A stretch of DNA of 64,000 nt from Streptomyces fulvorobeus (GTDB taxonomy: Bacteria; Actinomycetota; Actinomycetes; Streptomycetales; Streptomycetaceae), in NCBI RefSeq assembly GCF_013167895.1, contig NZ_BLWC01000001.1:1240001-1304000 (forward strand), in the 5' to 3' direction. Shown piece after piece: positions 53,050 to 61,966 of this stretch. The notes beneath the pieces were generated by a model. That model saw nothing but the letters and a program-made list of their open reading frames with translations. It was not told where the DNA came from and ran no database searches. The translations under genes and the position numbers were made by a program. Position 1 is the stretch's first letter, and each line of letters starts with the position of its first letter.

Positions 53050-54048
53050 CTAGTTGTGGTGGTGCAGGATCTCGTTGAGACCGCCCCACACCGCGTTGTT
53101 CGGACGGGCCTCCACCGTGCCGGTGACCGAGTTGCGGCGGAAGAGGATGTTCGAGGCCCCGGAGAGCTCACGGGCCTTGACGATCTGGCCGTCCGGCATC
53201 GTGACGCGGGTACCGGCCGTGACGTACAGCCCCGCCTCGACGACGCACTCGTCGCCCAGCGCGATCCCGACGCCCGCCTCCGCGCCGACCAGGCAGCGCT
53301 CGCCGATCGTGATCCGGACGTTGCCGCCACCGGAGAGCGTGCCCATCGTGGACGCGCCGCCGCCGATGTCGGAGCCGTCACCGACGACGACGCCCGCGGA
53401 GATGCGGCCCTCGACCATCGACGTACCGAGCGTGCCCGCGTTGAAGTTCACGAAGCCCTCGTGCATGACGGTCGTACCGGACGCCAGGTGCGCACCGAGA
53501 CGGACACGGTCGGCGTCGGCGATCCGTACCCCCTTGGGCGCGACGTAGTCCGTCATCCGCGGGAACTTGTCCACCGAGGTGACCTGGAGGTGCAGACCGT
53601 CGGCTCGGGCGTTCAGCCGGACCTTCTCCAGGTCGTCGACGGCGACCGGACCGAGCGAGGTCCAGGCGACGTTGGCGAGGAGGCCGAAGACGCCGTCCAG
53701 ATTCTGCCCGTGCGGCTGGACGAGGCGGTGGGAGAGCAGGTGCAGGCGCAGGTACGCGTCGTGCGCGTCGAGGGGCTTGTCGTCCAGCGAGGAGATGACC
53801 GTGGCGACGGCCACGACCTCCACACCGCGTCGGGCGTCCACACCGACGGCCCTGGCCGCGGCCTCGCCGAGCCGGTTCACGGCCTCGTCCGGCGTCAGGC
53901 GCTGCGTGCCGGCCGGGCCGGGCTCGGCCGAGAGCTGGGGGGCGGGGAACCAGGTGTCGAGGACGGTGCCGTCACCGGCGATGGTGGCGAGGCCGGCGGC
54001 GACGGCGCCGGTGGAACGGGGCGAACCCTGGGAAATCGTGTCGGTCAT
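53050..54048 (-). CDS. dapD: 2,3,4,5-tetrahydropyridine-2,6-dicarboxylate N-succinyltransferase
   Basis: A 332-residue acyltransferase of the succinylase branch of lysine/diaminopimelate synthesis. The C-terminal half is a left-handed beta helix of hexapeptide repeats ([75 protein letters not shown]). The N-terminal 170 residues are the actinobacterial-type domain. Length (about 330) fits the long form found in Streptomyces and Mycobacterium. It stands alone between a non-coding gap and the end of the suf operon. Confidence 0.95.
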   Translation of the reverse strand: MTDTISQGSPRSTGAVAAGLATIAGDGTVLDTWFPAPQLSAEPGPAGTQRLTPDEAVNRLGEAAARAVGVDARRGVEVVAVATVISSLDDKPLDAHDAYLRLHLLSHRLVQPHGQNLDGVFGLLANVAWTSLGPVAVDDLEKVRLNARADGLHLQVTSVDKFPRMTDYVAPKGVRIADADRVRLGAHLASGTTVMHEGFVNFNAGTLGTSMVEGRISAGVVVGDGSDIGGGASTMGTLSGGGNVRITIGERCLVGAEAGVGIALGDECVVEAGLYVTAGTRVTMPDGQIVKARELSGASNILFRRNSVTGTVEARPNNAVWGGLNEILHHHN

Positions 54049-54168
54049 GACCAGAACCTAACCGGCCGGGGGCCGCGCGGGCGAACCGGTCTCAGGGTCC
54101 GGCGCACCGCTGCGCGGCGGACCTCCCGGCCGGCGCATCGGACCCATGCACGAACCCCGCACACAGCA

Positions 54169-54213
54169 CCGCGGGGCGCCTCTCCCCTTCGGCAAGGGAA
54201 AGACGCCCCGCGG
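54169..54213 (-). terminator. Terminator of the suf operon
   Basis: CCGCGGGGCG at 54169-54178 and CGCCCCGCGG at 54204-54213 enclose a second pairing around CCCCTTCGGCAAGGG, giving one long imperfect hairpin about 45 bases after the last suf gene on the minus strand. Confidence 0.8.
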
Positions 54214-54256
54214 CAGCGGACCGTGGCACCGGCCAGGCGTGCGCCCGGCCGGGCTG

Positions 54257-54592
54257 TCAGACGTTGAAGCCGAGCGCGCGCAGCTGCTCGCGCCCGTCGT
54301 CCGTGATCTTGTCCGGGCCCCACGGCGGCATCCAGACCCAGTTGATCCGCAACTCGCTGACGATGCCGTCGGTCGCGGACTTCGCCTGGTCCTCGATGAC
54401 GTCGGTCAGCGGACAGGCCGCGGACGTCAGCGTCATGTCGAGGGTGGCGATGTTGGCGTCATCGACGTGGATGCCGTAGATGAGGCCCAGGTTGACGACG
54501 TCGATACCCAGCTCGGGGTCGACTACGTCGTACAGCGCCTCGCGGACCTCCTCCTCGGAGGCCGGCTTCAGTGCGACTGTCTCTTCACTCAT
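54257..54592 (-). CDS. SufT-like metal-sulfur cluster assembly protein (MIP18/DUF59)
   Basis: A 111-residue DUF59/MIP18 protein. The signature VREALYDVVDPELGIDVVNLGLIYGI is followed by TLTSAACPLTDVIEDQAKSA with the conserved Cys, and VNWVW-like WVWMPPWGPDKITDDGREQLRALG. Such proteins assist maturation or delivery of iron-sulfur clusters. Its ATG overlaps the sufU stop by four bases, so it is the last gene of the operon. The gene name is kept open because several DUF59 groups exist. Confidence 0.88.
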   Translation of the reverse strand: MSEETVALKPASEEEVREALYDVVDPELGIDVVNLGLIYGIHVDDANIATLDMTLTSAACPLTDVIEDQAKSATDGIVSELRINWVWMPPWGPDKITDDGREQLRALGFNV

Positions 54593-55044
54593 GCGGTCTT
54601 CCCTTCGGACAGCGCCTGCGCCGTCGCGTCCTTCCACGCCATCCAGCTCAGCAGCGCGCACTTGACCCGGGCCGGGTACTTGGAGACACCGGCGAACGCG
54701 ACCGCGTCCTCCAGTACCTCCTCCATGGCGTCGTCCGGCTCCAGCTGGCCCTTCGACTGCATCAGTTCCAGGAACGCGCCCTGGATCTTCTGCGCCTCGC
54801 CGAGCTGCTTGCCGACCAGCAGCTCGTTCAGCACGGAGGCACTGGCCTGGCTGATGGAGCAGCCCTGGCCGTCGTAGCTGATGTCGGCGATCCTCTCGCC
54901 CTCGTACCTCACCCGGAGTGTGATCTCGTCGCCACACGTCGGGTTGACGTGATGCACCTCGGCGTCGCCGTCCCGCAGGCCGCGCCCGTGGGGGTGCTTG
55001 TAGTGGTCCAGGATCACTTCCTGGTACATGGAATCAAGCTTCAC
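54589..55044 (-). CDS. sufU: SufU sulfur-transfer protein
   Basis: A 151-residue SufU-type protein that takes persulfide sulfur from SufS by zinc-ligand exchange. The three conserved cysteines are Cys37 in NPTCGDEI, the one in YDGQGCSISQAS (about 63) and the one in RVKCALLSW (about 127), with Asp39 completing the zinc site. The 18-20 residue insertion between the second and third cysteines that separates SufU from IscU is present. It follows sufS by 25 bases and overlaps the DUF59 gene. Confidence 0.95.
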   Translation of the reverse strand: MKLDSMYQEVILDHYKHPHGRGLRDGDAEVHHVNPTCGDEITLRVRYEGERIADISYDGQGCSISQASASVLNELLVGKQLGEAQKIQGAFLELMQSKGQLEPDDAMEEVLEDAVAFAGVSKYPARVKCALLSWMAWKDATAQALSEGKTA

Positions 55045-55069
55045 CAGTCAACCCTCAGCAGTTGTGGCA

Positions 55070-56338
55070 TTAACCGAAAAAGTTCCGGACGTGTTCGAGA
55101 CCGTCCACCAGGGCGTCGACCTCGGCGGGCGTGGAGTACAGATAGAACGACGCTCGTGTGGTCGCAGGAATTCCGTACCGCAGGCACACCGGCCGCGCGC
55201 AGTGGTGGCCGACCCGGACGGCGATGCCCTGCTCGTCCAGCACCTGGCCCACGTCGTGCGGGTGGATGTCACCGAGCGTGAAGGAGATCGCCGCCCCCCG
55301 GTCCACGGCCGTCGACGGACCGATGATCCTGAGGTCCGGGACCTCCAGGAGCCGCTTCACCGCGTACTCGGTGATGGCCTGCTCGTGGCGGTGGATGTTC
55401 TCCATGCCGATCGCCGAGAGGTAGTCCACGGCCGCGCCGAGGCCGACCGCCTGGGCGATCGGAGGCGTACCCGCCTCGAACTTGTACGGCGCCGGGGCGT
55501 ACGTCGAGGAGTGCATCGACACGGTCTCGATCATCTCGCCGCCGCCGAGGAACGGGGGCAGGTCCTCCAGGAGTTCCTGCCGTCCCCACAGCACGCCGAT
55601 GCCGGTCGGGCCGACCATCTTGTGGCCGGTGAAGGCCACGAAGTCCGCCTGGAGCGCCTGCACGTCGAGCACCATGTGCGGGGCCGCCTGCGAGGCGTCG
55701 ATGCAGACCAGCGCGCCGACCTGCTGGGCGCGGCGGATGATCTGCTCGACCGGGTTGATCGTGCCCATGATGTTCGAGACCAGGGTGAAGGTGACGATCT
55801 TCGTCTTCTCCGTGATGACCTCGTCGATGTCGGACAGGTCGAGACGGCCGTCGTCGGTGATGCCGAACCACTTAAGCTTCGCGCCGGTGCGCTGCGAGAG
55901 CAGCTGCCACGGCACGATGTTGGAGTGGTGCTCCATCTCCGTGGTGACGATCTCCGTGTCACTGTCCACCCGATAGGGCTCGTCGGCCCAGCCGAGCATG
56001 TTGGCCACGAGGTTGAGCGACTCGGAGGCGTTCTTCGTGAAGATCACCTCGTTGCGGCTCGGCGCGTTGATGAAGGCCGCGACCTTGTCACGCGCGCCCT
56101 CGTACAGCGCGGTGGCCTCCTCCGCGATGGTGTAGACACCGCGGTGGACGTTGGCGTTGTGCCGCTCGTAGTACTCGTTGAGCGCATCGAGGACCTGGCG
56201 CGGCTTCTGCGACGTCGCCGCGCTGTCCAGGTAAACGATCTTCTTGCCGTCGTGGACCGTGCGGTCCAGGATCGGGAAGTCCTTGCGGATCGCCTCGGTG
56301 TCGAGGAGGCCGGAGAGCCCCTGTCGGGCGTCAGTCAC
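55070..56338 (-). CDS. sufS: Cysteine desulfurase SufS
   Basis: A 422-residue class V PLP enzyme that removes sulfur from cysteine for cluster assembly. The Schiff-base lysine is Lys240 in GHKMVGPTG. The active-site cysteine is Cys380 in VGHHCARPVC, on the short loop of the group II (SufS) type. N-terminal YLDSAATSQKPRQVLDAL and HRGVYTIAEEAT are standard. The start overlaps the sufC stop by four bases and SufU follows, giving the desulfurase-acceptor pair used by Gram-positive SUF systems. Confidence 0.96.
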   Translation of the reverse strand: MTDARQGLSGLLDTEAIRKDFPILDRTVHDGKKIVYLDSAATSQKPRQVLDALNEYYERHNANVHRGVYTIAEEATALYEGARDKVAAFINAPSRNEVIFTKNASESLNLVANMLGWADEPYRVDSDTEIVTTEMEHHSNIVPWQLLSQRTGAKLKWFGITDDGRLDLSDIDEVITEKTKIVTFTLVSNIMGTINPVEQIIRRAQQVGALVCIDASQAAPHMVLDVQALQADFVAFTGHKMVGPTGIGVLWGRQELLEDLPPFLGGGEMIETVSMHSSTYAPAPYKFEAGTPPIAQAVGLGAAVDYLSAIGMENIHRHEQAITEYAVKRLLEVPDLRIIGPSTAVDRGAAISFTLGDIHPHDVGQVLDEQGIAVRVGHHCARPVCLRYGIPATTRASFYLYSTPAEVDALVDGLEHVRNFFG

Positions 56339-57099
56339 GCGGAAGCGCCACCCTTCGTGTAAACCTCGTAGCCCTCGTTCTCCAGCTTGTCGGCGAGCTC
56401 GGCCCCACCGGACGCGGCGATGCGGCCGTGGGCGAAGACGTGCACGAAGTCGGGCTTGATGTACCGGAGGATCCGCGTGTAGTGCGTGATCAGCAGGGTG
56501 CCGACCTCACCGGTCTCGCGGACCCGGTTGACGCCCTCGGAGACGACGCGCAGGGCGTCCACGTCGAGGCCGGAGTCGGTCTCGTCGAGGATGGCGATCT
56601 TCGGCTTGAGGAGCTCCAGCTGAAGGATCTCGTGGCGCTTCTTCTCACCGCCGGAGAAGCCCTCGTTGACGTTGCGCTCGGCGAAGGCCGGGTCCATCTG
56701 GAGGCCGGTCATCGTCTCCTTGACCTCCTTCACCCACGTACGCAGCTTGGGCGCCTCGCCGCGGATGGCGGTGGCGGAGGTGCGCAGGAAGTTGGAGACG
56801 GAGACGCCGGGGATCTCGACCGGGTACTGCATGGCGAGGAAGAGCCCGGCACGGGCGCGCTCGTCGACGGTCATGTCCAGGACGTTCTCGCCGTCCAGGG
56901 TGACCGTGCCACTGGTGATCGTGTACTTGGGGTGACCCGCGAGCGAGTAGGCGAGGGTGGACTTGCCGGAGCCGTTGGGGCCCATGATGGCGTGGGTCTC
57001 GCCCTGCCTCACGGTCAGGTCGACGCCCTTGAGGATCTCCTTCGTGGCGTTGTCGGCCTCGACGGAGACGTGCAGGTCGCGGATTTCAAGCGTTGCCAT
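56335..57099 (-). CDS. sufC: SufC ATPase of the SUF scaffold complex
   Basis: A 254-residue ABC-type ATPase that partners SufB and SufD. Walker A is GPNGSGKST (about residues 40-48), the signature FSGGEKKRHE near 148-157 and Walker B AILDETDSGLD. The start MATLEIRDLHV at 57099 was chosen over a 13-residue longer frame that overlaps the ferredoxin gene's end. Eight bases separate it from the Rieske gene, and its stop overlaps sufS. Confidence 0.96.
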   Translation of the reverse strand: MATLEIRDLHVSVEADNATKEILKGVDLTVRQGETHAIMGPNGSGKSTLAYSLAGHPKYTITSGTVTLDGENVLDMTVDERARAGLFLAMQYPVEIPGVSVSNFLRTSATAIRGEAPKLRTWVKEVKETMTGLQMDPAFAERNVNEGFSGGEKKRHEILQLELLKPKIAILDETDSGLDVDALRVVSEGVNRVRETGEVGTLLITHYTRILRYIKPDFVHVFAHGRIAASGGAELADKLENEGYEVYTKGGASA

Positions 57100-57106
57100 G
57101 AGTGAC

Positions 57107-57424
57107 TCAGGTCTCCTGGGTGACGGAGACGAGCACATCGTCCCCTTCGATCTTTACGGGGTAAACGGGAACGGGGCGCGTCGCGGGAAGGCCGGACGGC
57201 TTGCCGGTGCGCAGGTCGAAGCTCGATCCGTGCAGCCAGCACTCGATCATGCACTCCTCGACCTCGCCCTCCGAGAGCGAGACGTTCGCGTGCGAGCAGA
57301 TGTCGTTGATCGCGAACACCTCGCCCTCGGTGCGCACCACGGACACCGGCGTGCCGTCGAGCTCCACCCGCTTCGGGGTGTCGTCCTCCAGCTCGCTCAG
57401 CGCACAGGCTTTGACGAAGGCCAT
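57107..57424 (-). CDS. Rieske-type ferredoxin of the SUF operon
   Basis: A 105-residue Rieske [2Fe-2S] protein. The cluster ligands are in CSHANVSLSEGEV (Cys-x-His) and CWLHGSSFDLRTG (Cys-x2-His). It resembles the small ferredoxin subunit of aromatic dioxygenases, but its place between sufD and sufC is constant in actinobacteria, which suggests electron supply during cluster assembly. Its ATG shares one base with the sufD stop. Confidence 0.92.
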   Translation of the reverse strand: MAFVKACALSELEDDTPKRVELDGTPVSVVRTEGEVFAINDICSHANVSLSEGEVEECMIECWLHGSSFDLRTGKPSGLPATRPVPVYPVKIEGDDVLVSVTQET

Positions 57425-58671
57425 CAGACGGACGCCTTCAGCTCGGTCTCGATCTTGTCGAGCAGACGCGCTTCGACGTCCGGCAGGCCGATCTGCTGGA
57501 CGAGCTCGGCGAAGAAGCCGCGCACGACGAGGCGGCGGGCCTCCTCGGCGGGGATTCCGCGCGACTGGAGGTAGAACAGCTGCTCGTCGTCGAACCGGCC
57601 GGTCGCGGAGGCGTGGCCGGCGCCGACGATCTCGCCGGTCTCGATCTCCAGGTTCGGCACCGAGTCGACCCGCGCGCCGTCCGTGAGGACGAGGTTGCGG
57701 TTCATCTCGTAGGTGTCGGTGCCCTCGGCCGCGGCCTGGATGAGGACGTCGCCGATCCACACCGCGTGCGCGCCTTGGCCCTGGAGCGCACCCTTGTACG
57801 CCACGTTGGACTTGCAGTGCGGGGTGTTGTGGTCGACGAGGAGGCGGTGCTCCTGGTGCTGCCCCTTGTCGGTGAAGTACAGGCCGAAGAGCTCGGCCTC
57901 ACCGCCGGGGGCCGCGTAGCTGATGCGCGGGTGCAGGCGGACCAGGTCGCCGCCGAAGGTGACGATGATCGACTTGAACGAGGCGTCCCGGCCGATCAGG
58001 GCGTTGTGCTGGCCGACGTGGACCGCGTTCGCGTCCCAGTCCTGGACCGAGACGACGGTGAGCTTGGCACCGTCGCCCAGGACGTAGTCGACGTTGGCGG
58101 CGAGCACGGCGTCACCGGTGTGGTCGATGACGACGACGGCCTCGGCGAAGGCTCCGAGCTCGATGAGCTGGTGGCCGAAGGCGACACCGCCCTCGCCGTG
58201 CACGGCGATCCGGATCGGCTCCGTGAGCACGGCCTCCTTGGCGACCGTGACGACCGACGCCCGGGTGAACGAGCTGTACGCCTGGGCGGCGACGCGGTCC
58301 ACCGGGGTGCCGGCCTTGCCGAGCCGCGAGTCCTCGCGGCCGACGGTCTCGACGGTGACCCCCTCCGGGGCGTCGACCGCGACCTTCACCGCGTCGCCGG
58401 TGGCGACCGCGGTGCCGTCGTGCAGGCCGCGCAGCCGCTCCAGCGGCGTGAACCGCCACTCCTCCTCACGGCCGTGCGGGACGGGGAAGTCCGCGACGTC
58501 GAAGGAGGGCGGCGCGCTCATGCGCGTGGCGACGGTCGACTCGGCGGCCACCGCGATGGACCCGGCAGTGGTGGAGCCCGCCGGAGGGGGTCCCCCCGCT
58601 CGTGCGGAGCCGAGAGTGGGGGTGTTCAGAGCCTCAGCCATGGCTGTCGTAGTGCTCGCTTTCTCAGTCAA
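57424..58671 (-). CDS. sufD: SufD scaffold protein with a repeat-derived N-terminal insert
   Basis: A 415-residue SufD, partner of SufB and SufC in the scaffold complex. The core beta helix is typical (QLIELGAFAEAVVVIDHTGDAV; HNALIGRDASFKSIIVTFGGDLVRLHPR; HCKSNVAYKGALQGQGAHAVW; GRFDDEQLFYLQSRGIPAEEARRLVVRGF). The N-terminus carries an unusual insert, residues about 14-29 (ALNTPTLGSARAGGPPPA), encoded by a GC-rich palindromic repeat at 58582-58626. Starts at 58671 or 58641 (MAEALNT) are both possible. It follows sufB by 28 bases. Confidence 0.93.
   Translation of the reverse strand: MTEKASTTTAMAEALNTPTLGSARAGGPPPAGSTTAGSIAVAAESTVATRMSAPPSFDVADFPVPHGREEEWRFTPLERLRGLHDGTAVATGDAVKVAVDAPEGVTVETVGREDSRLGKAGTPVDRVAAQAYSSFTRASVVTVAKEAVLTEPIRIAVHGEGGVAFGHQLIELGAFAEAVVVIDHTGDAVLAANVDYVLGDGAKLTVVSVQDWDANAVHVGQHNALIGRDASFKSIIVTFGGDLVRLHPRISYAAPGGEAELFGLYFTDKGQHQEHRLLVDHNTPHCKSNVAYKGALQGQGAHAVWIGDVLIQAAAEGTDTYEMNRNLVLTDGARVDSVPNLEIETGEIVGAGHASATGRFDDEQLFYLQSRGIPAEEARRLVVRGFFAELVQQIGLPDVEARLLDKIETELKASV
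58582..58626 (-). repeat. GC-rich interspersed palindromic repeat inside the sufD 5' end
   Basis: On the minus strand it reads CCCCCACTCTCGGCTCCGCACGAGCGGGGGGACCCCC in part, which resembles a repeat common between Streptomyces genes (judged from memory). Its length is a multiple of three and it keeps the sufD frame open, adding about 15 codons. Confidence 0.55.
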
Positions 58672-58699
58672 GAAGTCGGGGACGCGGTCGGCGGGCGTA

Positions 58700-60121
58700 C
58701 TAGCCGACCGAACCCTCCATCTGCAGCTCGATCAGCCGGTTCAGCTCCAGGGCGTACTCCATGGGCAGCTCCTTGGCGATCGGCTCGACGAAGCCGCGCA
58801 CGATCATCGCCATGGCCTCGAACTCGGTGAGTCCACGGCTCATGAGGTAGAAGAGCTGGTCCTCGGAGACCTTGGAGACGGTCGCCTCGTGGCCCATGGA
58901 CACGTCGTCCTCACGGACGTCCACGTACGGGTACGTGTCCGAGCGGGAGATCGTGTCGACGAGGAGCGCGTCGCAGAGCACGTTGGACTTGGAGCCCGGG
59001 GCGCCCTCGCCGATCTCGATGAGACCGCGGTAGGACGTACGGCCGCCGCCACGCGCCACGGACTTGGAGACGATGTTGGACGAGGTGTTCGGAGCCATGT
59101 GGACCATCTTGGCGCCGGCGTCCTGGTGCTGGCCCTCGCCCGCGAAGGCGATGGACAGGGTCTCGCCCTTGGCGTGCTCGCCCATCAGGTAGATGGCGGG
59201 GTACTTCATGGTGACCTTGGAGCCGATGTTGCCGTCGACCCACTCCATGGTCGCGCCCTCGTACGCCACGGCGCGCTTGGTGACGAGGTTGTAGACGTTG
59301 TTCGACCAGTTCTGGATCGTCGTGTAGCGGCAGCGGCCGCCCTTCTTCACGATGATCTCGACGACCGCGGAGTGCAGCGAGTCCGAGGAGTAGATCGGCG
59401 CGGTGCAGCCCTCGACGTAGTGGACGTAGGCGTCCTCGTCGACGATGATCAGCGTCCGCTCGAACTGGCCCATGTTCTCCGTGTTGATACGGAAGTAAGC
59501 CTGGAGCGGGATCTCCACGTGCACGCCCTTCGGCACGTAGATGAAGGAGCCGCCGGACCACACGGCCGAGTTCAGCGAGGCGAACTTGTTGTCACCGACG
59601 GGGATGACGGTGCCGAAGTACTCCTGGAAGAGCTCCGGGTGCTCCTTCAGCGCGGTGTCGGTGTCCATGAAGATGACACCCTGCGCCTCCAGCTCCTCGT
59701 TGATCTGGTGGTAGACGACCTCGGACTCGTACTGCGCGGCGACACCGGCGACGAGGCGCTGCTTCTCCGCCTCGGGGATGCCGAGCCTGTCGTACGTGTT
59801 CTTGATCTCCTCGGGCAGGTCCTCCCAGGACTCCGCCTGCTTCTCCGTGGAGCGCACGAAGTACTTGATGTTGTCGAAGTCGATGCCGGAGAGGTCCGAG
59901 CCCCAGTTCGGCATGGGCTTCTTACCGAAGAGCTTGAGGCCCTTGAGCCGCAGCTTCAGCATCCACTCGGGTTCGTTCTTCTTCTCCGAGATGTCGCGCA
60001 CGACAGCCTCGGAGAGGCCGCGCTTGGCCGCAGCGCCTGCCGCGTCGGAGTCGGCCCAACCGAATTCGTACGTGCCCAGACCCTCGAGCTCAGGGTGGGC
60101 AGTCTCCGTGGGGAGCGTCAT
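58700..60121 (-). CDS. sufB: SufB scaffold protein
   Basis: A 473-residue SufB, the main iron-sulfur scaffold. Family strings include [70 protein letters not shown] with the conserved Cys, and [25 protein letters not shown] with the Glu/His region used in cluster building. It is the first structural gene; its ATG overlaps the sufR stop by four bases. Confidence 0.97.
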   Translation of the reverse strand: MTLPTETAHPELEGLGTYEFGWADSDAAGAAAKRGLSEAVVRDISEKKNEPEWMLKLRLKGLKLFGKKPMPNWGSDLSGIDFDNIKYFVRSTEKQAESWEDLPEEIKNTYDRLGIPEAEKQRLVAGVAAQYESEVVYHQINEELEAQGVIFMDTDTALKEHPELFQEYFGTVIPVGDNKFASLNSAVWSGGSFIYVPKGVHVEIPLQAYFRINTENMGQFERTLIIVDEDAYVHYVEGCTAPIYSSDSLHSAVVEIIVKKGGRCRYTTIQNWSNNVYNLVTKRAVAYEGATMEWVDGNIGSKVTMKYPAIYLMGEHAKGETLSIAFAGEGQHQDAGAKMVHMAPNTSSNIVSKSVARGGGRTSYRGLIEIGEGAPGSKSNVLCDALLVDTISRSDTYPYVDVREDDVSMGHEATVSKVSEDQLFYLMSRGLTEFEAMAMIVRGFVEPIAKELPMEYALELNRLIELQMEGSVG

Positions 60122-60855
60122 GCGGGGTTCCTCCCGGCAGTGCTTGCAGATACTGAGGTGGTCCGTGCTGGTGCGTGGCCGCTGCGCGGCACGTATGTCG
60201 TACACACACCGTCGCCGTGGGCGAGCGTGGCCAGACGCTGCACATGCGTCCCGAGCAGGCTGGAGAAGATTTCCGTCTCCGCCTCGCACAGCTGCGGGAA
60301 CTGCTCGGCGACATGCGCGACCGGGCAGTGGTGCTGGCACAACTGCTCGCCCTGCTGCGGGCCGGGCGCACTTCGCGCCGTAGCAGCGTACCCGTCGGCC
60401 GACAGGGCCCTGGCGAGCGCGTCGGTGCGGTCCTCCGGGGCGGCCGACTCGACCACGACGCGGTACGCCTCGGCCTGGGCGGCCATCCGGGCGCGGGCGA
60501 ACGCGACGACCGCCTCCTCGCCCGCGGTCTCGGAGATCCAGCGCAGGGCGTCGGCGGCGAGCTTGTCGTAGGACTGGTCGAAGGCGTCCCGCCCGCAGTC
60601 GGTCAGGGCGAACACCTTGGCGGGGCGGCCCCGGGTCCGCGCCCCGTACACCCGCTGATCCCGGGCCTCGACGACCCCGTCCGAGACGAGTGCGTCGAGA
60701 TGACGGCGGACGGCGGCCTGAGTGAGCCGGACGCGTTCGGCGAGGTCGGCGGCGGTGGACGGGCCGTGGTCCAGGATGGAGCGCGCGACCCGGTTGCGCG
60801 TCGAGCGCTCACCGGTCGCGAGTTCCTCCTGCGGAGCCTCGCCAACGTATTTCAC
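60118..60855 (-). CDS. sufR: SufR-type iron-sulfur-sensing repressor
   Basis: A winged-helix repressor of the suf operon. The DNA-binding part is [40 protein letters not shown]. The C-terminal cysteines in [23 protein letters not shown] are the expected cluster ligands. I prefer GTG 60855 (VKYVGEAPQ, 245 residues), because the longer frame from 60927 runs through an operator and an iron-box-like palindrome. A CAAC-N6-GTTG site overlaps this start, implying autorepression that is lifted when the cluster is lost. The last 35 residues (from [10 protein letters not shown]) are Ser/Thr/Ala-rich. Confidence 0.92.
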   Translation of the reverse strand: MKYVGEAPQEELATGERSTRNRVARSILDHGPSTAADLAERVRLTQAAVRRHLDALVSDGVVEARDQRVYGARTRGRPAKVFALTDCGRDAFDQSYDKLAADALRWISETAGEEAVVAFARARMAAQAEAYRVVVESAAPEDRTDALARALSADGYAATARSAPGPQQGEQLCQHHCPVAHVAEQFPQLCEAETEIFSSLLGTHVQRLATLAHGDGVCTTYVPRSGHAPARTTSVSASTAGRNPA

Positions 60856-60868
60856 AACGCCATTGTTG
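60855..60868. promoter_or_regulatory. SufR operator CAAC-N6-GTTG
   Basis: CAACGCCATTGTTG matches the inverted repeat described for SufR proteins. It covers the proposed GTG start of sufR (minus strand), so binding would block transcription of the whole suf operon. Confidence 0.75.
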
Positions 60869-60925
60869 CGTAATTCACCGGACCCTGACAACCCGCCGCC
60901 CCGATCATGGCGTGATGGATTCGTC

Positions 60926-60943
60926 ACTTAGGCATACCTAAGT
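60926..60943. promoter_or_regulatory. Iron-box-like palindrome (DmdR/IdeR type)
   Basis: ACTTAGG-CATA-CCTAAGT is a perfect 7-base-arm palindrome in the sufR/ABC-exporter divergent region. Its core TTAGGC-N3-CCTAA resembles half of the actinobacterial iron-regulator box. The full 19-base consensus is not complete. Confidence 0.5.
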
Positions 60944-61039
60944 TGACCTGCGGAAATGATCAAACCGCTCCTAGCGCCCCTCCCCGCCGCCCGGGACCCG
61001 CGCCCCGCCCCCCGGACCGCCGGACCTAGACTTCCGGCC

Positions 61040-61966
61040 ATGAACAGCGAGCCCGTCGTCCAGATCACCGGTCTGGTGAAGCGGTACGGCGCGAAGACCG
61101 CGGTGAACGGCCTCGACCTCGACGTCAGGGCCGGCGCGGTCACCGCGGTCCTCGGCCCGAACGGCGCAGGCAAGACCACCACCGTCGAGACCTGCGAGGG
61201 CTACCGGAAGCCGGACGCCGGGACCGTACGCGTCCTCGGCCTCGACCCCGTCGCCGACGCCGCGGCGCTGCGCCCCCGGGTCGGCGTGATGCTCCAGTCC
61301 GGCGGGGTCTACTCCGGCGCGCGGGCCGACGAGATGCTGCGCCACATGGCCAGGCTGTACGCCCACCCCCTGGACGTCGACGCCCTGACCGAACGGCTGG
61401 GCCTCGGCAGCTGCGGGCGCACCACCTACCGCCGGCTCTCCGGGGGCCAGCAGCAGCGGCTCGCCCTCGCGATGGCCGTCGTGGGCCGCCCCGAGCTGGT
61501 CTTCCTGGACGAGCCGACCGCGGGCCTGGACCCGCAGGCGCGCCGCGCCACCTGGGAACTCGTACGGGAACTGCGCGCCGACGGCGTCTCGACCGTGCTG
61601 ACCACGCACTCCATGGACGAGGCCGAGGAGCTCGCCGACGACGTCGCCGTCATCGACGCGGGCCGGGTCATCGCCCAGGGCAGCCCGGAGGCACTGTGCC
61701 GCGGCGGCGCCGAGAACACCCTGCGCTTCACCGGCCGTCCCGGTCTCGACCTCGCCTCCCTGCTCAAGGCGCTGCCGGACGGTACGGCGGCGGCGGAGAC
61801 GCCCGCGGGCACGTACCGCATCACGGGAGAGGTCGACCCGCAGCTGCTGGCCACCGTGACCTCCTGGTGCGCCCAGCACGGAGTGATGCCGTCCGGCATC
61901 TCCGTGGAGCGGCACACGCTGGAGGACGTCTTCCTGGAACTGACAGGCAAGGAGCTGCGCGCATGA
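61040..61966 (+). CDS. ABC transporter ATP-binding protein (DrrA-like exporter)
   Basis: A 308-residue ATPase: Walker A LGPNGAGKTT, signature LSGGQQQRLALAMA, Walker B LVFLDEPTAGLDP and switch His in VLTTHSMDEAEELADD. A C-terminal extension of about 80 residues (ENTLRFTGRPGLDLASLLKAL to VERHTLEDVFLELTGKELRA) is the usual drug/antibiotic-exporter type. I chose ATG 61040 (MNSEPVVQ), because the longer frame adds a Pro/Arg-rich leader. Its stop overlaps the permease ATG. It is divergent from sufR and conserved in this position, but the exported substrate is unknown. Confidence 0.92.
   Translation: MNSEPVVQITGLVKRYGAKTAVNGLDLDVRAGAVTAVLGPNGAGKTTTVETCEGYRKPDAGTVRVLGLDPVADAAALRPRVGVMLQSGGVYSGARADEMLRHMARLYAHPLDVDALTERLGLGSCGRTTYRRLSGGQQQRLALAMAVVGRPELVFLDEPTAGLDPQARRATWELVRELRADGVSTVLTTHSMDEAEELADDVAVIDAGRVIAQGSPEALCRGGAENTLRFTGRPGLDLASLLKALPDGTAAAETPAGTYRITGEVDPQLLATVTSWCAQHGVMPSGISVERHTLEDVFLELTGKELRA

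Noticed and set aside
58094..60571. Open frame of 825 codons on the plus strand
   Set aside because: Antisense to sufD, sufB and sufR; no domain and atypical composition.
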